DNA of 64,000 nucleotides from positions 203,636 through 267,635 of the forward strand of contig JAFDWU010000002.1 in the NCBI GenBank assembly GCA_018268315.1. The letters are read 5' to 3'. Each line of letters opens with the position of its first letter. Positions within the stretch are counted from its first letter, which is position 1. Position numbers and translations under genes: made by a program. Positions 53,236-62,421 of the stretch are shown in pieces. The DNA is from Armatimonadota bacterium. GTDB lineage: Bacteria; Armatimonadota; Fimbriimonadia; Fimbriimonadales; Fimbriimonadaceae. A model generated the notes under the pieces. It searched no databases and was not told where the DNA came from. It worked only from the letters and a program-made list of their open reading frames with translations.

Positions 53236-53605
53236 CGCTCTACCTCCTTCAGAACCTCCAGGCACTCTGAGATTAGTGGTGCCGAGATCGGACTTGGAAA
53301 CGGCCCTAATTCAGGTCAAAAGATGCACGGGACGTGGAAAGAGTCGCCAAGCTCTTTTGTATGTACACGAGGGCATGTTTGTTATTGAGGTTGACTCGCT
53401 GGCCCAAGCCTTACCTATGCAAGGAGAGTGGCCAGGGTGCGTTGAGATTCAGGCCAATTTGCTTGAGGTCTTCCGCAAAGCTCTTCCCGATCGGGACCCT
53501 CTCATGGTCTCCTATTCTGACGGCTGGCTTGGGCTAGCTGATATGTCTCTGGGACCTGCGTTCTGGCATGACCTCGCCAAGGAGTCATCCGCGCCCCAAA
53601 AATGA
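53222..53605 (+). CDS. Small protein resembling one DNA sliding-clamp domain
   Basis: A 127-residue protein starting at GTG 53222, 14 bases inside the preceding nuclease gene. From LRLVVPRSDLETALIQVKRCTG, through ALLYVHEGMFVIEVDSLAQALPM, to GCVEIQANLLEVFRKALPDRD and LMVSYSDGWLGLADMSL, the strand-helix order and spacing resemble one DnaN (beta-clamp) domain, where a helix after the first strand, a loop, and a xGxVxVxAxxLxxxxxxLP segment recur. DnaN has three such domains; this has one. The resemblance is by eye. Position suggests cooperation with the nuclease. The 107 bases after it hold nothing I can identify. Confidence 0.5.
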   Translation: MGPRNALPPSEPPGTLRLVVPRSDLETALIQVKRCTGRGKSRQALLYVHEGMFVIEVDSLAQALPMQGEWPGCVEIQANLLEVFRKALPDRDPLMVSYSDGWLGLADMSLGPAFWHDLAKESSAPQK

Positions 53606-53712
53606 GCCAGCAGGTGGACCGGTTGGTAATGCCTAGCACAATGACCTAAACACCCCGCCGTCGCCGACGATGATGTGGTCCAGTGCCCCGATCACCAACG
53701 CGGCCGAGCGCC

Positions 53713-54258
53713 TCACTTTGCCACAGTTAACGTATGCCCGTGATGAGTCGGGGCATTCCAGGGCATTCGCTTCAAAATCAGCGTCATCGGACAGATGCCG
53801 GTCAAGGCGTCCAGCATAAGCCCAAAGGTCGGAAGCAACGCAAGATAGATCCAGCCCGGGCTCACCGTCAGCGATAATCCGAATGCGGCCAGAAGCAGCA
53901 GCCCCGCGACGAAGTGGGTCTGCCGGTCAAGGCGTCGGGAAGCCTGAGGCGGAGATTCAATCTCCAGTCCGGCAGCCTTCCAGGCCATCGTCCCCCCAGC
54001 GAGGTTGAGAACATCCGGCTGGTTTGCCAATTTCTGGCAAGCAGCCACCGACCTCTTCCCGCTTCGGCAAACAAAGACAACCTGATCGCCTGCGGCAAGC
54101 CCAGGAATCTCATCCTTCATCTCGCTCAACGGAATATTCAAAGCGCCGGGGATATGCCCCGCGGCAAACTCGGAAGGCGTGCGAACATCGATAATCCGCA
54201 GATGCTCGCCTGACGCCAATCTTCGTTGAAGCTCTTTCGGTTCTATGTCCCTTTTCAT
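53713..54258 (-). CDS. Rhodanese-domain protein with membrane segment (YgaP-like)
   Basis: A 181-residue protein. Residues 1-105 are a rhodanese domain with IIDVRTPSEFAAGHIPGALNIPL and the active-site loop VFVCRSGKRSVAA (Cys about 64). The rest has two hydrophobic helices (HFVAGLLLLAAFGLSLTV and IYLALLPTFGLMLDALTG) followed by CPMTLILKRMPWN, the DUF2892/YgaP_TM pattern. Such proteins are inner-membrane sulfurtransferases. It is divergent from the RND adaptor gene. Confidence 0.88.
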   Translation of the reverse strand: MKRDIEPKELQRRLASGEHLRIIDVRTPSEFAAGHIPGALNIPLSEMKDEIPGLAAGDQVVFVCRSGKRSVAACQKLANQPDVLNLAGGTMAWKAAGLEIESPPQASRRLDRQTHFVAGLLLLAAFGLSLTVSPGWIYLALLPTFGLMLDALTGICPMTLILKRMPWNAPTHHGHTLTVAK

Positions 54259-54356
54259 ACAAGGATAGAGACAAGGAGTCCTGAGAAGGATTCAGCGCGC
54301 CGCTTTGAATCCTTTTTCGCGCGCAATGCCTCTTGCGTTCTATAAGAAGGTTGCAA

Positions 54357-55832
54357 ATGGTAAGTCGAAAGAAGATGTTGATGTTGGGCGTGATCGCTCC
54401 TTTCGCGATCCTGCTAGGAGGCATCACCGGCTGCGGCAAAGCCGAAGAAGCGAAAACCGGCACGGAACCCGCAAAGGTGGTTCAGGCAAGGCTTCTCACT
54501 ATCGGTGAGCGATCATTGCCTGGAGCCTATGTCGCGACTGGCACGGTCAAGAGCAAGCTAAACGCAACCCTTTCTTCGAAAGTGATGGGCAGGGTCGTGG
54601 CGGTGAATGTTCGAGAGGGCGATCAGATTAAGCTAGGAAGTCCGCTCGTTGAGATCGACTCGCGAGAGCTTCAATCGGCAGTCAACATGGCCGATGCGAA
54701 CTATCACGCCTCCGTGGTGGGGGTTGGCAGCGCCGCCACTGCCGCCGCGATGGAGGATAAGACAAGCAAGGCTCGCATCTCACTGGCCGAATCGCAGGTC
54801 CAGCAGGCAGAAGCAGCCCTCTCCGCCGCCGAGGCGCGTCGAGACCTTGCCCTTGCCGGGCCAAGGCCGCAAGAAGTTGCCCAAAGCCACATCGCCGTTC
54901 TGCAAGCAAAGTCTGACCTTGAACTTGCTCAGATCGAGCTGGATCGCGCGAGCAAGCTCTTCGAAGCGGGCGCAATCGCCCGCAGAGACCTCGACCTTGC
55001 GCAGAACCGATACAACTTGGCCAAGGGCCAACATGACGCCGCTTTGCAATCAGAAAGCATCTCGCGCGAAGGCTCTCGCTCGCAAGATATCAGGGCTGCC
55101 CAAGAAGCGGTGGCCCAGGCTCAGGCTGCCGTAAAGCAAGCAAAGGCGGGGGTTCTGCAGGCCAAAGCGGCAGCAATGCAGGTGGATGTGCGGCGGAAGG
55201 ACATTGAGGTCGCCTCTGCGCAAGCCAAGCAGATGGCCGCCGCCGCGCAATCCGCCCGTGTCAGTCTCTCTTACGGTCAGGTGACGGCTCCGTTCGATGG
55301 GCGGATTGTGGCGCGAATGGTTGACCCCGGCTCGATGGCTAGCCCTGGTGTACCGCTCCTAGCGGTTGAAGGAGGCGACTATCGCCTTGAGGCGGTGGTT
55401 CCGGAGTCGCTCCTGGCCGGGCTACGCAAAGGCGACACCGCCGCAATCCGAATCGACGCCTTGCCTGGCGCTCAGCTATCCGGGCGTGTTGCAGAAATCG
55501 TGCCTCAGGGGGATGCTTCAAGCCACAGTTTCTTGGTCAAGTTCTCCTTCAGCCCAGTTCCGGGCGTCAAGTCGGGGATGTTTGGCAAAGCCGTTCTTGC
55601 CACCAAGGCGTCCAGCCGCATCAGCATCCCGCAAAACTCCACGTGGGTTCGAGAAGGACTCAATTACGTGTTTGCGGTGAACGCCGAAGGAATCGCCCGT
55701 TTGAGAATTATCACGCTTGGCGAGCCGATCAACGGCGGCGTCGAAGTGTTGTCCGGCCTTAGCGGCGGTGATCGGATAGTCGTCGGGGATAGATCAGGTA
55801 TCGAAGACGGCGTCAAGGTCGAGGCCAAATGA
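54357..55832 (+). CDS. RND efflux periplasmic adaptor (membrane fusion protein), lipoprotein
   Basis: The 491-residue protein starts at ATG 54357, six bases after AGAAGG. It has a lipoprotein signal ([23 protein letters not shown]), a barrel-sandwich start with [24 protein letters not shown], a long alpha-hairpin of about 190 residues with heptad Ala/Gln repeats, the second barrel half [23 protein letters not shown], and C-terminal domains with [17 protein letters not shown]. It couples the inner-membrane pump to a TolC-type channel. The pump gene overlaps its stop (ATGA). Confidence 0.92.
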   Translation: MVSRKKMLMLGVIAPFAILLGGITGCGKAEEAKTGTEPAKVVQARLLTIGERSLPGAYVATGTVKSKLNATLSSKVMGRVVAVNVREGDQIKLGSPLVEIDSRELQSAVNMADANYHASVVGVGSAATAAAMEDKTSKARISLAESQVQQAEAALSAAEARRDLALAGPRPQEVAQSHIAVLQAKSDLELAQIELDRASKLFEAGAIARRDLDLAQNRYNLAKGQHDAALQSESISREGSRSQDIRAAQEAVAQAQAAVKQAKAGVLQAKAAAMQVDVRRKDIEVASAQAKQMAAAAQSARVSLSYGQVTAPFDGRIVARMVDPGSMASPGVPLLAVEGGDYRLEAVVPESLLAGLRKGDTAAIRIDALPGAQLSGRVAEIVPQGDASSHSFLVKFSFSPVPGVKSGMFGKAVLATKASSRISIPQNSTWVREGLNYVFAVNAEGIARLRIITLGEPINGGVEVLSGLSGGDRIVVGDRSGIEDGVKVEAK

Positions 55833-58800
55833 GTACCAAGACCGGCTTTGCGGGCAGGCTCGCGTCCGCGTTTATCAACAGCAAACTCACCCCGCTATTC
55901 ATCATCGCCTCGCTTCTTCTTGGCCTCTTTGCCGTTCTGAAAACCCCACGCGAGGAGGAGCCGCAGATTATCGTGCCGATGGCCGATGTCATCGTGCAAA
56001 TGCCGGGCGCGACCGCTAAGGACGTTGAAATGCGGGTCACCACCCCGATGGAGAAACTCATCTGGGAGGTGCCGGGCGTCGAGTATGTCTATTCCACCAG
56101 CAGCCCGGGCCAATCCATGGTGGTCGTCCGGTTCCTGGTCGGGCAAGATCAAGAAAAGGCGTTCGTTCGGTTACGAGAGAAGCTCCAAGGGCACTACGAC
56201 ATCATCCCTCCTGGCGCATCCCAGCCCTTAATCAAGGCGCGGTCAATTGACGACGTCCCGATCCTTGCCCTCACCCTGCACAGCAAAACCGTCGACTCGT
56301 TCACGCTCCGCCAAATCGCAAGCCGGGTTGAACAAGCCATCAAAAGCGTGCCCGATGTAAGCGAAACGATGATCATCGGCGGGCGAAAGCGGGAGATGCG
56401 CGTCGTCCTTGACAAGTCCCGAATGGCTGGCTACGGCCTTTCCTCCGCTGAAGTGATGCAGGGGCTCAGCGCGGCGAATCAGCAGGCTCAAAGCGGGCAA
56501 TTTGCGCTGAACAACAACGAAATTGCGGTCAAGAGCGGCGCTTTCTTTCGCGATGCGAAGGATGTTGAAGGGGTGGTCGTTACCTCCCAAGGCGGCAAAG
56601 CCGTGCATATATCTGATATCGCGAGCGTGGTCGATGGTCCAGAAGACGCCACCAACTATGTTCTATTCGGTACCGGCCCCGCGAGCAAAGAACAGACTGG
56701 GTCCGCGTTAGAACCGGCGGTCACCATCAGCGTCGCCAAAAGACAGGGCGTAAACGCGATCGGCGTGGTTCATGCCGTGCTCGCAAAAGTTGAGACGCTT
56801 AAGGGGACCGTGATTCCCGGCGATGTTGAAGTCACCCAGACTCGAAACTACGGCGAGACCTCTGCCGAGAAATCGAACGAGCTGCTGTATCACATGGGCA
56901 TCGCGGTTCTCTCGGTAACCCTTCTAATCGCCCTCGTTCTTGGTCGGAAAGAATCGCTCGTCGTTCTTATCGCGATTCCCGTCACCTTGGCCCTCACGCT
57001 CCTTGTTTTCTACCTGTACGGGTTCACGCTGAACCGGATTACCCTCTTTGCGCTCATCTTCTCCATCGGCATTCTCGTGGATGACGCGATCGTCGTGGTC
57101 GAGAACATCGTGCGGCATTTGCGGATGCCTCAGGCCCAATCCGAAGGTGTGATGAAGACCGCGATTCACGCGGTGGACGAGGTTGGCAATCCGACGATTC
57201 TGGCAACCTTCGCCGTCATCGCCGCGATCCTCCCGATGGCGTTTGTCGGCGGCCTAATGGGGCCCTATATGAGGCCGATTCCTGTTGGAGCTTCGGCTGC
57301 GATGATCTTCTCGCTGCTGGTTGCATTTATCGTCACACCTTGGGCGGCAATCAGAATCCTCAAGGGCGGGCATAGGGGCAAGAAGAGCGACCATGGCGAG
57401 GGGCCGGAAGATTCGCTCACCCGGCTTTACCGCCGAATCATGACGCCGTTGCTGCGGTCTTGGAAGGTTCGTTCTCTCTTCTTCGGGGCGGTCGCGCTTT
57501 TGCTTTTCGCGATGGCCCTTGTGGGCATCAAAGCCGTCACCGTGAAAATGCTGCCCTTCGACAACAAGAACGAGTTCCAGGTGATCGTGGATATGCCAAC
57601 GGGCACGACCCTTGAGCAAACCGCGTCGGTAACCCGAGCACTGGCGGATTACGGCGCCAAGGTTCCTGAGGTAACCGATTACCAAATCTATATCGGCACC
57701 GCAGGCCCGTTTAACTTTAACGGCCTTGTTCGGCACTATTTCATGCGCAGCGCGGCCTATCAGGCAGATATCCAAGTCAATCTGACCAATAAGAACGAGC
57801 GCAAGGCCCAGAGCCACGACATCGTGAGGCGGATCCGCAGTGACCTCAGCAAGATTGCCGCGAAATACGGCGCCCGTATCAAGATCGCAGAAGTTCCGCC
57901 GGGACCGCCGGTTTTGGAGACCCTCGTCGCTGAGGTTTACGGCCCCGATGCCGCAACGCGCCTCGATGTCGCGACGAAGGTAAAGAAGATATTCAGTTCA
58001 ACTGAGGGAGTCTCGGATGTGGACTGGTATGTGGACGACGATCAGACAACTTATCAGTTCAGCGTCGATAAGGAGAAGGCTGCCCTTGCGGGAGTGAGCG
58101 TTCAAAGCATTACTAGCGCCATTTCGACCGCTTTAAATGGGAGCCAAATGGGGTTGCTTCATGATGAGGGCTCACAAGAGGATGTTCCCGTTATGGCGCG
58201 CCTCTCAAGGTCGGAGCGAAGCGGGCTAGATCAGCTCAGCCAAATCAATGTACGGTCTCAAACCGGCCAAATGGTGCCCCTTGTCGAGCTAGTAACCCCC
58301 ACCGAGGTCTCAACCGATAAGGCCATCTATCACAAGAACCTGCTTCCGGTGGTCTACATCACGGGGGACGTCGTCGGCAGACAGGAGAGCCCGGTCTACG
58401 CGATTCTTAAGATGAATGAAGCCATCGACAAGATGGATCTGCCCCACGGGGCAAAGCTCAACGTCCTCACGACCCACCTCCCCGAGAACTCGAATATTTC
58501 CTCGATGAAATGGGACGGGGAATGGCACATCACCTACGAGGTTTTCCGTGATCTGGGGGCGGCATTTGCGGCGGTGCTGGTTCTTATCTACATCCTGGTG
58601 GTGGCTTGGTTCCAAGATTTCAAGACGCCGCTTGTCATCATGGCGCCTATCCCGCTGACCCTCGTCGGCATCTTGCCGGCCCACGCCCTGATGGGAGCAT
58701 TCTTCACCGCGACCTCAATGATTGGATTCATTGCCGGCGCAGGGATTATCGTTCGAAATTCCATCATCCTTGTCGATTTCATCGAGCTTCGCCGCCGGGA

Positions 58801-59053
58801 AGGTTCAAGCCTTGAGCAAGCAGTCGTCGACGCAGGCGCGATCCGGTTCCGGCCAATGCTCTTGACGGCAGCGGCGGTCATCGTCGGCTCCTTTGTCATC
58901 CTGTTTGACCCGATATTCCAAGGGTTGGCAATCGCGCTGATGGCGGGTGAAATCGCCTCGACCCTTCTATCGCGCATCGCGGTTCCGGTTCTCTATTTCC
59001 TTTCGGAAAGTAAATCCGAAAAGCGCCGTGTTGCCGTATCGGAAAGCGGTTAG
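55829..59053 (+). CDS. RND efflux pump, inner-membrane permease
   Basis: A 1074-residue transporter with the AcrB/CusA topology: an N-terminal helix ([18 protein letters not shown]), two large periplasmic loops and twelve helices. The proton-relay motif is in TM4: [13 protein letters not shown]. The first loop has [28 protein letters not shown], and a second repeat shows [18 protein letters not shown]. Substrate cannot be told; [16 protein letters not shown] and PPGASQPLI are closer to the MMPL/AcrB-like multidrug branch. No TolC gene is adjacent; the one at 26846 is a candidate partner. Shares four bases with the convergent ECF sigma gene. Confidence 0.93.
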   Translation: MSTKTGFAGRLASAFINSKLTPLFIIASLLLGLFAVLKTPREEEPQIIVPMADVIVQMPGATAKDVEMRVTTPMEKLIWEVPGVEYVYSTSSPGQSMVVVRFLVGQDQEKAFVRLREKLQGHYDIIPPGASQPLIKARSIDDVPILALTLHSKTVDSFTLRQIASRVEQAIKSVPDVSETMIIGGRKREMRVVLDKSRMAGYGLSSAEVMQGLSAANQQAQSGQFALNNNEIAVKSGAFFRDAKDVEGVVVTSQGGKAVHISDIASVVDGPEDATNYVLFGTGPASKEQTGSALEPAVTISVAKRQGVNAIGVVHAVLAKVETLKGTVIPGDVEVTQTRNYGETSAEKSNELLYHMGIAVLSVTLLIALVLGRKESLVVLIAIPVTLALTLLVFYLYGFTLNRITLFALIFSIGILVDDAIVVVENIVRHLRMPQAQSEGVMKTAIHAVDEVGNPTILATFAVIAAILPMAFVGGLMGPYMRPIPVGASAAMIFSLLVAFIVTPWAAIRILKGGHRGKKSDHGEGPEDSLTRLYRRIMTPLLRSWKVRSLFFGAVALLLFAMALVGIKAVTVKMLPFDNKNEFQVIVDMPTGTTLEQTASVTRALADYGAKVPEVTDYQIYIGTAGPFNFNGLVRHYFMRSAAYQADIQVNLTNKNERKAQSHDIVRRIRSDLSKIAAKYGARIKIAEVPPGPPVLETLVAEVYGPDAATRLDVATKVKKIFSSTEGVSDVDWYVDDDQTTYQFSVDKEKAALAGVSVQSITSAISTALNGSQMGLLHDEGSQEDVPVMARLSRSERSGLDQLSQINVRSQTGQMVPLVELVTPTEVSTDKAIYHKNLLPVVYITGDVVGRQESPVYAILKMNEAIDKMDLPHGAKLNVLTTHLPENSNISSMKWDGEWHITYEVFRDLGAAFAAVLVLIYILVVAWFQDFKTPLVIMAPIPLTLVGILPAHALMGAFFTATSMIGFIAGAGIIVRNSIILVDFIELRRREGSSLEQAVVDAGAIRFRPMLLTAAAVIVGSFVILFDPIFQGLAIALMAGEIASTLLSRIAVPVLYFLSESKSEKRRVAVSESG

Positions 59054-59586
59054 TTTGGAGTGGTTTCTACAAGGTTCCTGCAGCCAAGTCCACCGTCAAG
59101 CGCTTCCCTCACCATTTCTCTTGCCCGGTGCAGCCTTGACTTCAGGGCAGGCAGTGAGATACCGAGCTTACGAGCTACATCCTCTGCGCTCTCGCCCATG
59201 ATTTCCCTTTGAACATACACCTCGCGATATGCCTCGGGCAAGAGTTCGATCGCTCCGGCTACGCAGTTCTTGAGAGCCGCCAACTCGGCTACCTCCGATG
59301 GATCCTGGCCCGGGCTGGCGAACTCGATGCCTTTGGCTTCAAGTTCTGCTACCGAAGTAAATCGAGCTAGTCGCTCCCTGATCCTCATGCGCAGACACGA
59401 CCGGGTCCCGATTTTCGCAAGCCAGGCTTGAAAGTGGTCAGCGCTCTTCAACTGGTCGGCTGCCTTAATGGCAGCATACAGCGCTTCCGCCAGAGCGTCC
59501 TCAGCATCATCCATGTTGCCGCAGGTACGCACCATCTGACGGTAGACGGCGTCTTTGTGCCGATTGATGAGGCGTTCGATATCCAT
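59050..59586 (-). CDS. ECF-type RNA polymerase sigma factor
   Basis: A 178-residue protein with sigma region 2 ([41 protein letters not shown]) and region 4 ([52 protein letters not shown]). The two-region layout is that of ECF factors. No anti-sigma gene follows downstream, since the next gene is the convergent pump. It might respond to envelope stress that the pump relieves, but this is only context. Confidence 0.92.
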   Translation of the reverse strand: MDIERLINRHKDAVYRQMVRTCGNMDDAEDALAEALYAAIKAADQLKSADHFQAWLAKIGTRSCLRMRIRERLARFTSVAELEAKGIEFASPGQDPSEVAELAALKNCVAGAIELLPEAYREVYVQREIMGESAEDVARKLGISLPALKSRLHRAREMVREALDGGLGCRNLVETTPN

Positions 59587-59732
59587 GCTGAAAGGGTCTT
59601 GATGGAGTCTACTGCAAGCCTGAGCATCTACAGAACGTCGGCCGAGTGCACAAGATAACCATTTCGACTCAAATGATTTGGCAGCTGTCGAACATCGCGA
59701 TCCTCACAAATATCGACATAACCGTTGAAAGT

Positions 59733-59771
59733 TTATGCATATTATGCGATTTATAATGCATAATATGCGGC
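59733..59771 (+). promoter_or_regulatory. Double ARG-box-like operator with embedded TATAAT
   Basis: Two palindromic 11-mers, GCATATTATGC (59737-59747) and GCATAATATGC (59758-59768), are the same sequence on opposite strands, start 21 bases apart, and lie just before argR. Two 18-base ARG boxes separated by three bases, centred 21 bases apart, is the classic ArgR hexamer site. A perfect TATAAT (59752-59757) lies between the two palindromes. ArgR bound here would block transcription of its own operon. Confidence 0.75.
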
Positions 59772-60194
59772 ATGTCCGTCGAAGAACAAAGCCGAGTCGC
59801 GCGCCTGAAGGTCCTTGAAGACCTCCTCAAGAAGGAGGTCATCTGCCGCCAATCCACCCTGGTAACGCGCCTGAACGCGCAGGGATTCGAGGCCACCCAG
59901 AGCAGCGTAAGCCGAGATTTGGCTTCCCTTGGCGTGCTCAAGCAGGCCGGACGCTACGTGCTGCCCAGCAAGATGAAGGGCTTCGCGGGAATCGTTTCCA
60001 TCGTCTCCGCCGGGCCCTATATGCTTGTCGCCAGAACCCCTGTTGGCGCGGCGCAAATGGTCGCCTACCGCATCGATGAAGCTGAATTCGAAGGCATCGC
60101 GGGCACGGTAGCGGGTGACGACACCATTTTCATCGCCCTGCGAGGTGCGGAGTACCAGAAAGCGATTATGGAAGCGCTGCAGGAGGAAGATTGA
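59772..60194 (+). CDS. argR: Arginine repressor ArgR
   Basis: The 140-residue protein has the N-terminal winged helix (1-70; recognition helix TQSSVSRDLASLG) and the C-terminal arginine-binding, hexamer-forming domain with GPYMLVARTPVGAAQMVAYRIDE and the diagnostic GTVAGDDTIFIA Asp pair. It represses arginine synthesis when arginine is abundant. It heads its own target operon, with the operator immediately upstream. No ribosome site is seen and the TATAAT is only 14 bases before the ATG, so the mRNA probably has little or no leader. Confidence 0.93.
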   Translation: MSVEEQSRVARLKVLEDLLKKEVICRQSTLVTRLNAQGFEATQSSVSRDLASLGVLKQAGRYVLPSKMKGFAGIVSIVSAGPYMLVARTPVGAAQMVAYRIDEAEFEGIAGTVAGDDTIFIALRGAEYQKAIMEALQEED

Positions 60195-61372
60195 GCACCG
60201 TCGTCCTTGCCTTCTCCGGCGGTCTGGATACCAGTTGGTGCATTCCCTATTTGCGGGAGCGCGGGTACGAAGTAATCACCGTCACCGTCGACGTCGGCGG
60301 GGTTGAGGACCTTTCCGAGCTTAGTAAGCAGCTTGGCGCGGTCGCCCACTTCACGATTGACGCCAAGCAGATCTTCTTCGACGAAGTTCTGCGCTGGCTC
60401 ATCGCGGGCAACGTCACCAAGGGCGGGACTTACCCGCTGTGCGTTGGGGCGGAAAGAACTCTTCAAGCGCGTCTTGTTGCAGAAAAAGCCAGGCAGCTTG
60501 GCGCCGTTGCCATCGCCCATGGATGCACCGCTGCTGGCAATGATCAGATTCGTTTTGAGGTGGCCTGTCGGTGCGTGGCCCCGGACCTCATTCTCCTTGC
60601 TCCGGTGCGCGACTTGACGCCGAGCCGCGCGGAGCAGGTTGCTTTCCTGAAAGAGAAAGAACTTCCCGTTCCCGCGCATGGCGCGGAATACTCGGTCAAC
60701 TCCGGGCTTTGGGGAGTCACGATCGGCGGCGCGGAAACCACCGGAAGCGAATGCACCATCCCCGAGGACAAGTGGATCCGCACCAAGAACGCCTTTGCAA
60801 AGCCGCTGCCAGCAAAGACTCTTAGCATCGAATTCAGACAGGGAATCCCGACCGCCATCGATGGACAAAAGAGCGGCCCGGTCGAGATTATTGAGATTCT
60901 CGATGGCATCGCCGGAGCGTATGGAATCGGGCGCGGCATTCACCTTGGCGAGACCATTCTTGGCATCAAAGGGCGGGTAGCTTTCGAAGCGCCCGCCGCT
61001 CATGTCCTCCTAATGGCCCATCGTGAGCTGGAAAAGCTGGTACTCACCGGAAGGCAGATCAACCTCAAGGATTCGCTGGCGAGCGCCTACGGCGAGATGG
61101 TCCACAGCGGCCTGCTGACCGAGCCTGCCTGCCGCGATATCGAAGCGTTCTTTGCAAGCACTCAGGCCCGCGTGACAGGAAAGGTTAAGGTTTGCCTGCA
61201 AACCGGTTTTGCCTTCGTCGAGGGCGTCTCATCGCCCTATTCGCTGCACGCGGCAAGCCGCGCGGTCTACGGCGAAGCGGTCGGCGAGTGGAGTTCAGAA
61301 GACGCCAAGGGCTTCGCCCGAATATATGGATTGCCAAGCATCCTCCACGCCCGCGCCGGAGGCAAGTCGTGA
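60191..61372 (+). CDS. argG: Argininosuccinate synthase
   Basis: It joins citrulline and aspartate with ATP. The 393-residue protein has the PP-loop LAFSGGLDTSW, GGTYPLCVGAERTLQ, HGCTAAGNDQIRFE and EYSVNSGLWGVTIGG. The LAFSGGLDTS and GNDQIRFE forms match the branch found in Bacteroidetes, not the usual AYSGGLDTS/GKGNDQVRFE form. TTG at 60191 overlaps the argR stop (TTGA). The PP-loop P-loop ATPase region and the C-terminal multimerisation tail are complete. Confidence 0.94.
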   Translation: MSTVVLAFSGGLDTSWCIPYLRERGYEVITVTVDVGGVEDLSELSKQLGAVAHFTIDAKQIFFDEVLRWLIAGNVTKGGTYPLCVGAERTLQARLVAEKARQLGAVAIAHGCTAAGNDQIRFEVACRCVAPDLILLAPVRDLTPSRAEQVAFLKEKELPVPAHGAEYSVNSGLWGVTIGGAETTGSECTIPEDKWIRTKNAFAKPLPAKTLSIEFRQGIPTAIDGQKSGPVEIIEILDGIAGAYGIGRGIHLGETILGIKGRVAFEAPAAHVLLMAHRELEKLVLTGRQINLKDSLASAYGEMVHSGLLTEPACRDIEAFFASTQARVTGKVKVCLQTGFAFVEGVSSPYSLHAASRAVYGEAVGEWSSEDAKGFARIYGLPSILHARAGGKS

Positions 61373-62421
61373 AGACCGTTCTGCTTGACAAGATCGCGTC
61401 CGTCACGTCGAACGTGCCCTTGCGTAAAGATGTGCGCGTCAGCGACGACTTCCCTTGCCGCCAAGGCGATGTGCTGGCGGTTCGCATCTTGAACTCCAAG
61501 GGAACCTACAACACTTTGGAGCTATCCACGGGCCGCATGTCCAGCCTGAAAGCAGGCGATGTGATTGCAGGCGCGCTTGGCCACCGCAACGCGCTCCAAG
61601 GCTACTCCGGCGTCGTGCCGAAGGAAATCAAGGTCGGCGATACGATCCACCTCTTGAACCTGGGCGGCGTCCTGGGTCAGTGCACAAGCTTCTCGCCGAT
61701 TGTCGGAGCGCCATTCGAGTGCGAGGTTTTGGGGCAAGTGCTTCACTTCCCTTTTCTAGCCAGCCGGGTCGGAGTCCCGGCAAACATCAGCCACGAAGTC
61801 GGCGCGCTTGACGCAGAGCTAAAGCCAGGACCGTGGATCATCGCCGTCGCGGGCACTTGCATGAACTCAGGCAAAACCGAAGCGTGCACCACCCTCATTC
61901 AGCAACTCACCCGGCAGGGTCTAAAGGTCGCGGCGGCGAAGACCACCGGCGTGAGCCTAAGGCGGGACGTGCTGGGCATGGAAGATGCGGGAGCGTTCAA
62001 GAGCTCGATCTTTACCGACCTGGGCATTGTCACCACCGATCGCGGCTCCGCGCCCGGACTTGCCCGTACGCTGATCAATCGCCTGTCCGAGCACAAACCA
62101 GACGTGATCGTCCTTGAACTCGGCGACGGGCTTCTCGGCGAATACGGGGTCGATGCGATCCTGGAAGCTCCCGATATTCGCAACGCCTTCAGCTGCATCC
62201 TTCTCGCCGCCGGCGATCCGGTTGCCGCGTGGGGCGGATACAAGCTGCTGCAGGAAAGATATCAACTGACACCCACCGTCATCACCGGGCCCGCGACCGA
62301 TAACCTCGCGGGTACCGAGCTCATTCAGAACATCCTGGGAGTTCCGGCGATCAACGCAAGGCAAAACGCGCAGGCCCTCGCGGATTGTGTGAAGGCCCGC
62401 TTGGCGGTGGCGCGTGGCTAA
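61369..62421 (+). CDS. P-loop NTPase of unknown function in the arginine operon
   Basis: A 350-residue protein starting at GTG 61369, which overlaps the argG stop (GTGA). Residues 1 to about 155 form a beta-rich domain with paired AGDV-type turns (RQGDVLAVRIL, LKAGDVIAGALGHRNALQGYSG, IKVGDTIHLLNLGG). Residues 158-350 form a P-loop NTPase domain: IAVAGTCMNSGKTEACTTL (Walker A at 162-170), VAAAKTTGVS, and DVIVLELGDGLLGEYGVDAIL as a Walker-B-like strand. The GTxMNSGKT loop and the AAKTTG strand recall a poorly studied family, often labelled MobB-like; none has a known role I can name. Not ArgB, ArgJ or ArgH. The reading from 61192 is inside argG. Confidence 0.85.
   Translation: MKTVLLDKIASVTSNVPLRKDVRVSDDFPCRQGDVLAVRILNSKGTYNTLELSTGRMSSLKAGDVIAGALGHRNALQGYSGVVPKEIKVGDTIHLLNLGGVLGQCTSFSPIVGAPFECEVLGQVLHFPFLASRVGVPANISHEVGALDAELKPGPWIIAVAGTCMNSGKTEACTTLIQQLTRQGLKVAAAKTTGVSLRRDVLGMEDAGAFKSSIFTDLGIVTTDRGSAPGLARTLINRLSEHKPDVIVLELGDGLLGEYGVDAILEAPDIRNAFSCILLAAGDPVAAWGGYKLLQERYQLTPTVITGPATDNLAGTELIQNILGVPAINARQNAQALADCVKARLAVARG

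Noticed and set aside
53606..53712. Attachment-site repeat at the right border of the defence island.
   Set aside because: Compared by eye with the tRNA-Asn 3' end; no match longer than a few bases.
61192..61368. Extension of the P-loop protein into argG.
   Set aside because: Arg-rich, low-complexity reading inside argG; the GTGA overlap at 61369 explains the start.
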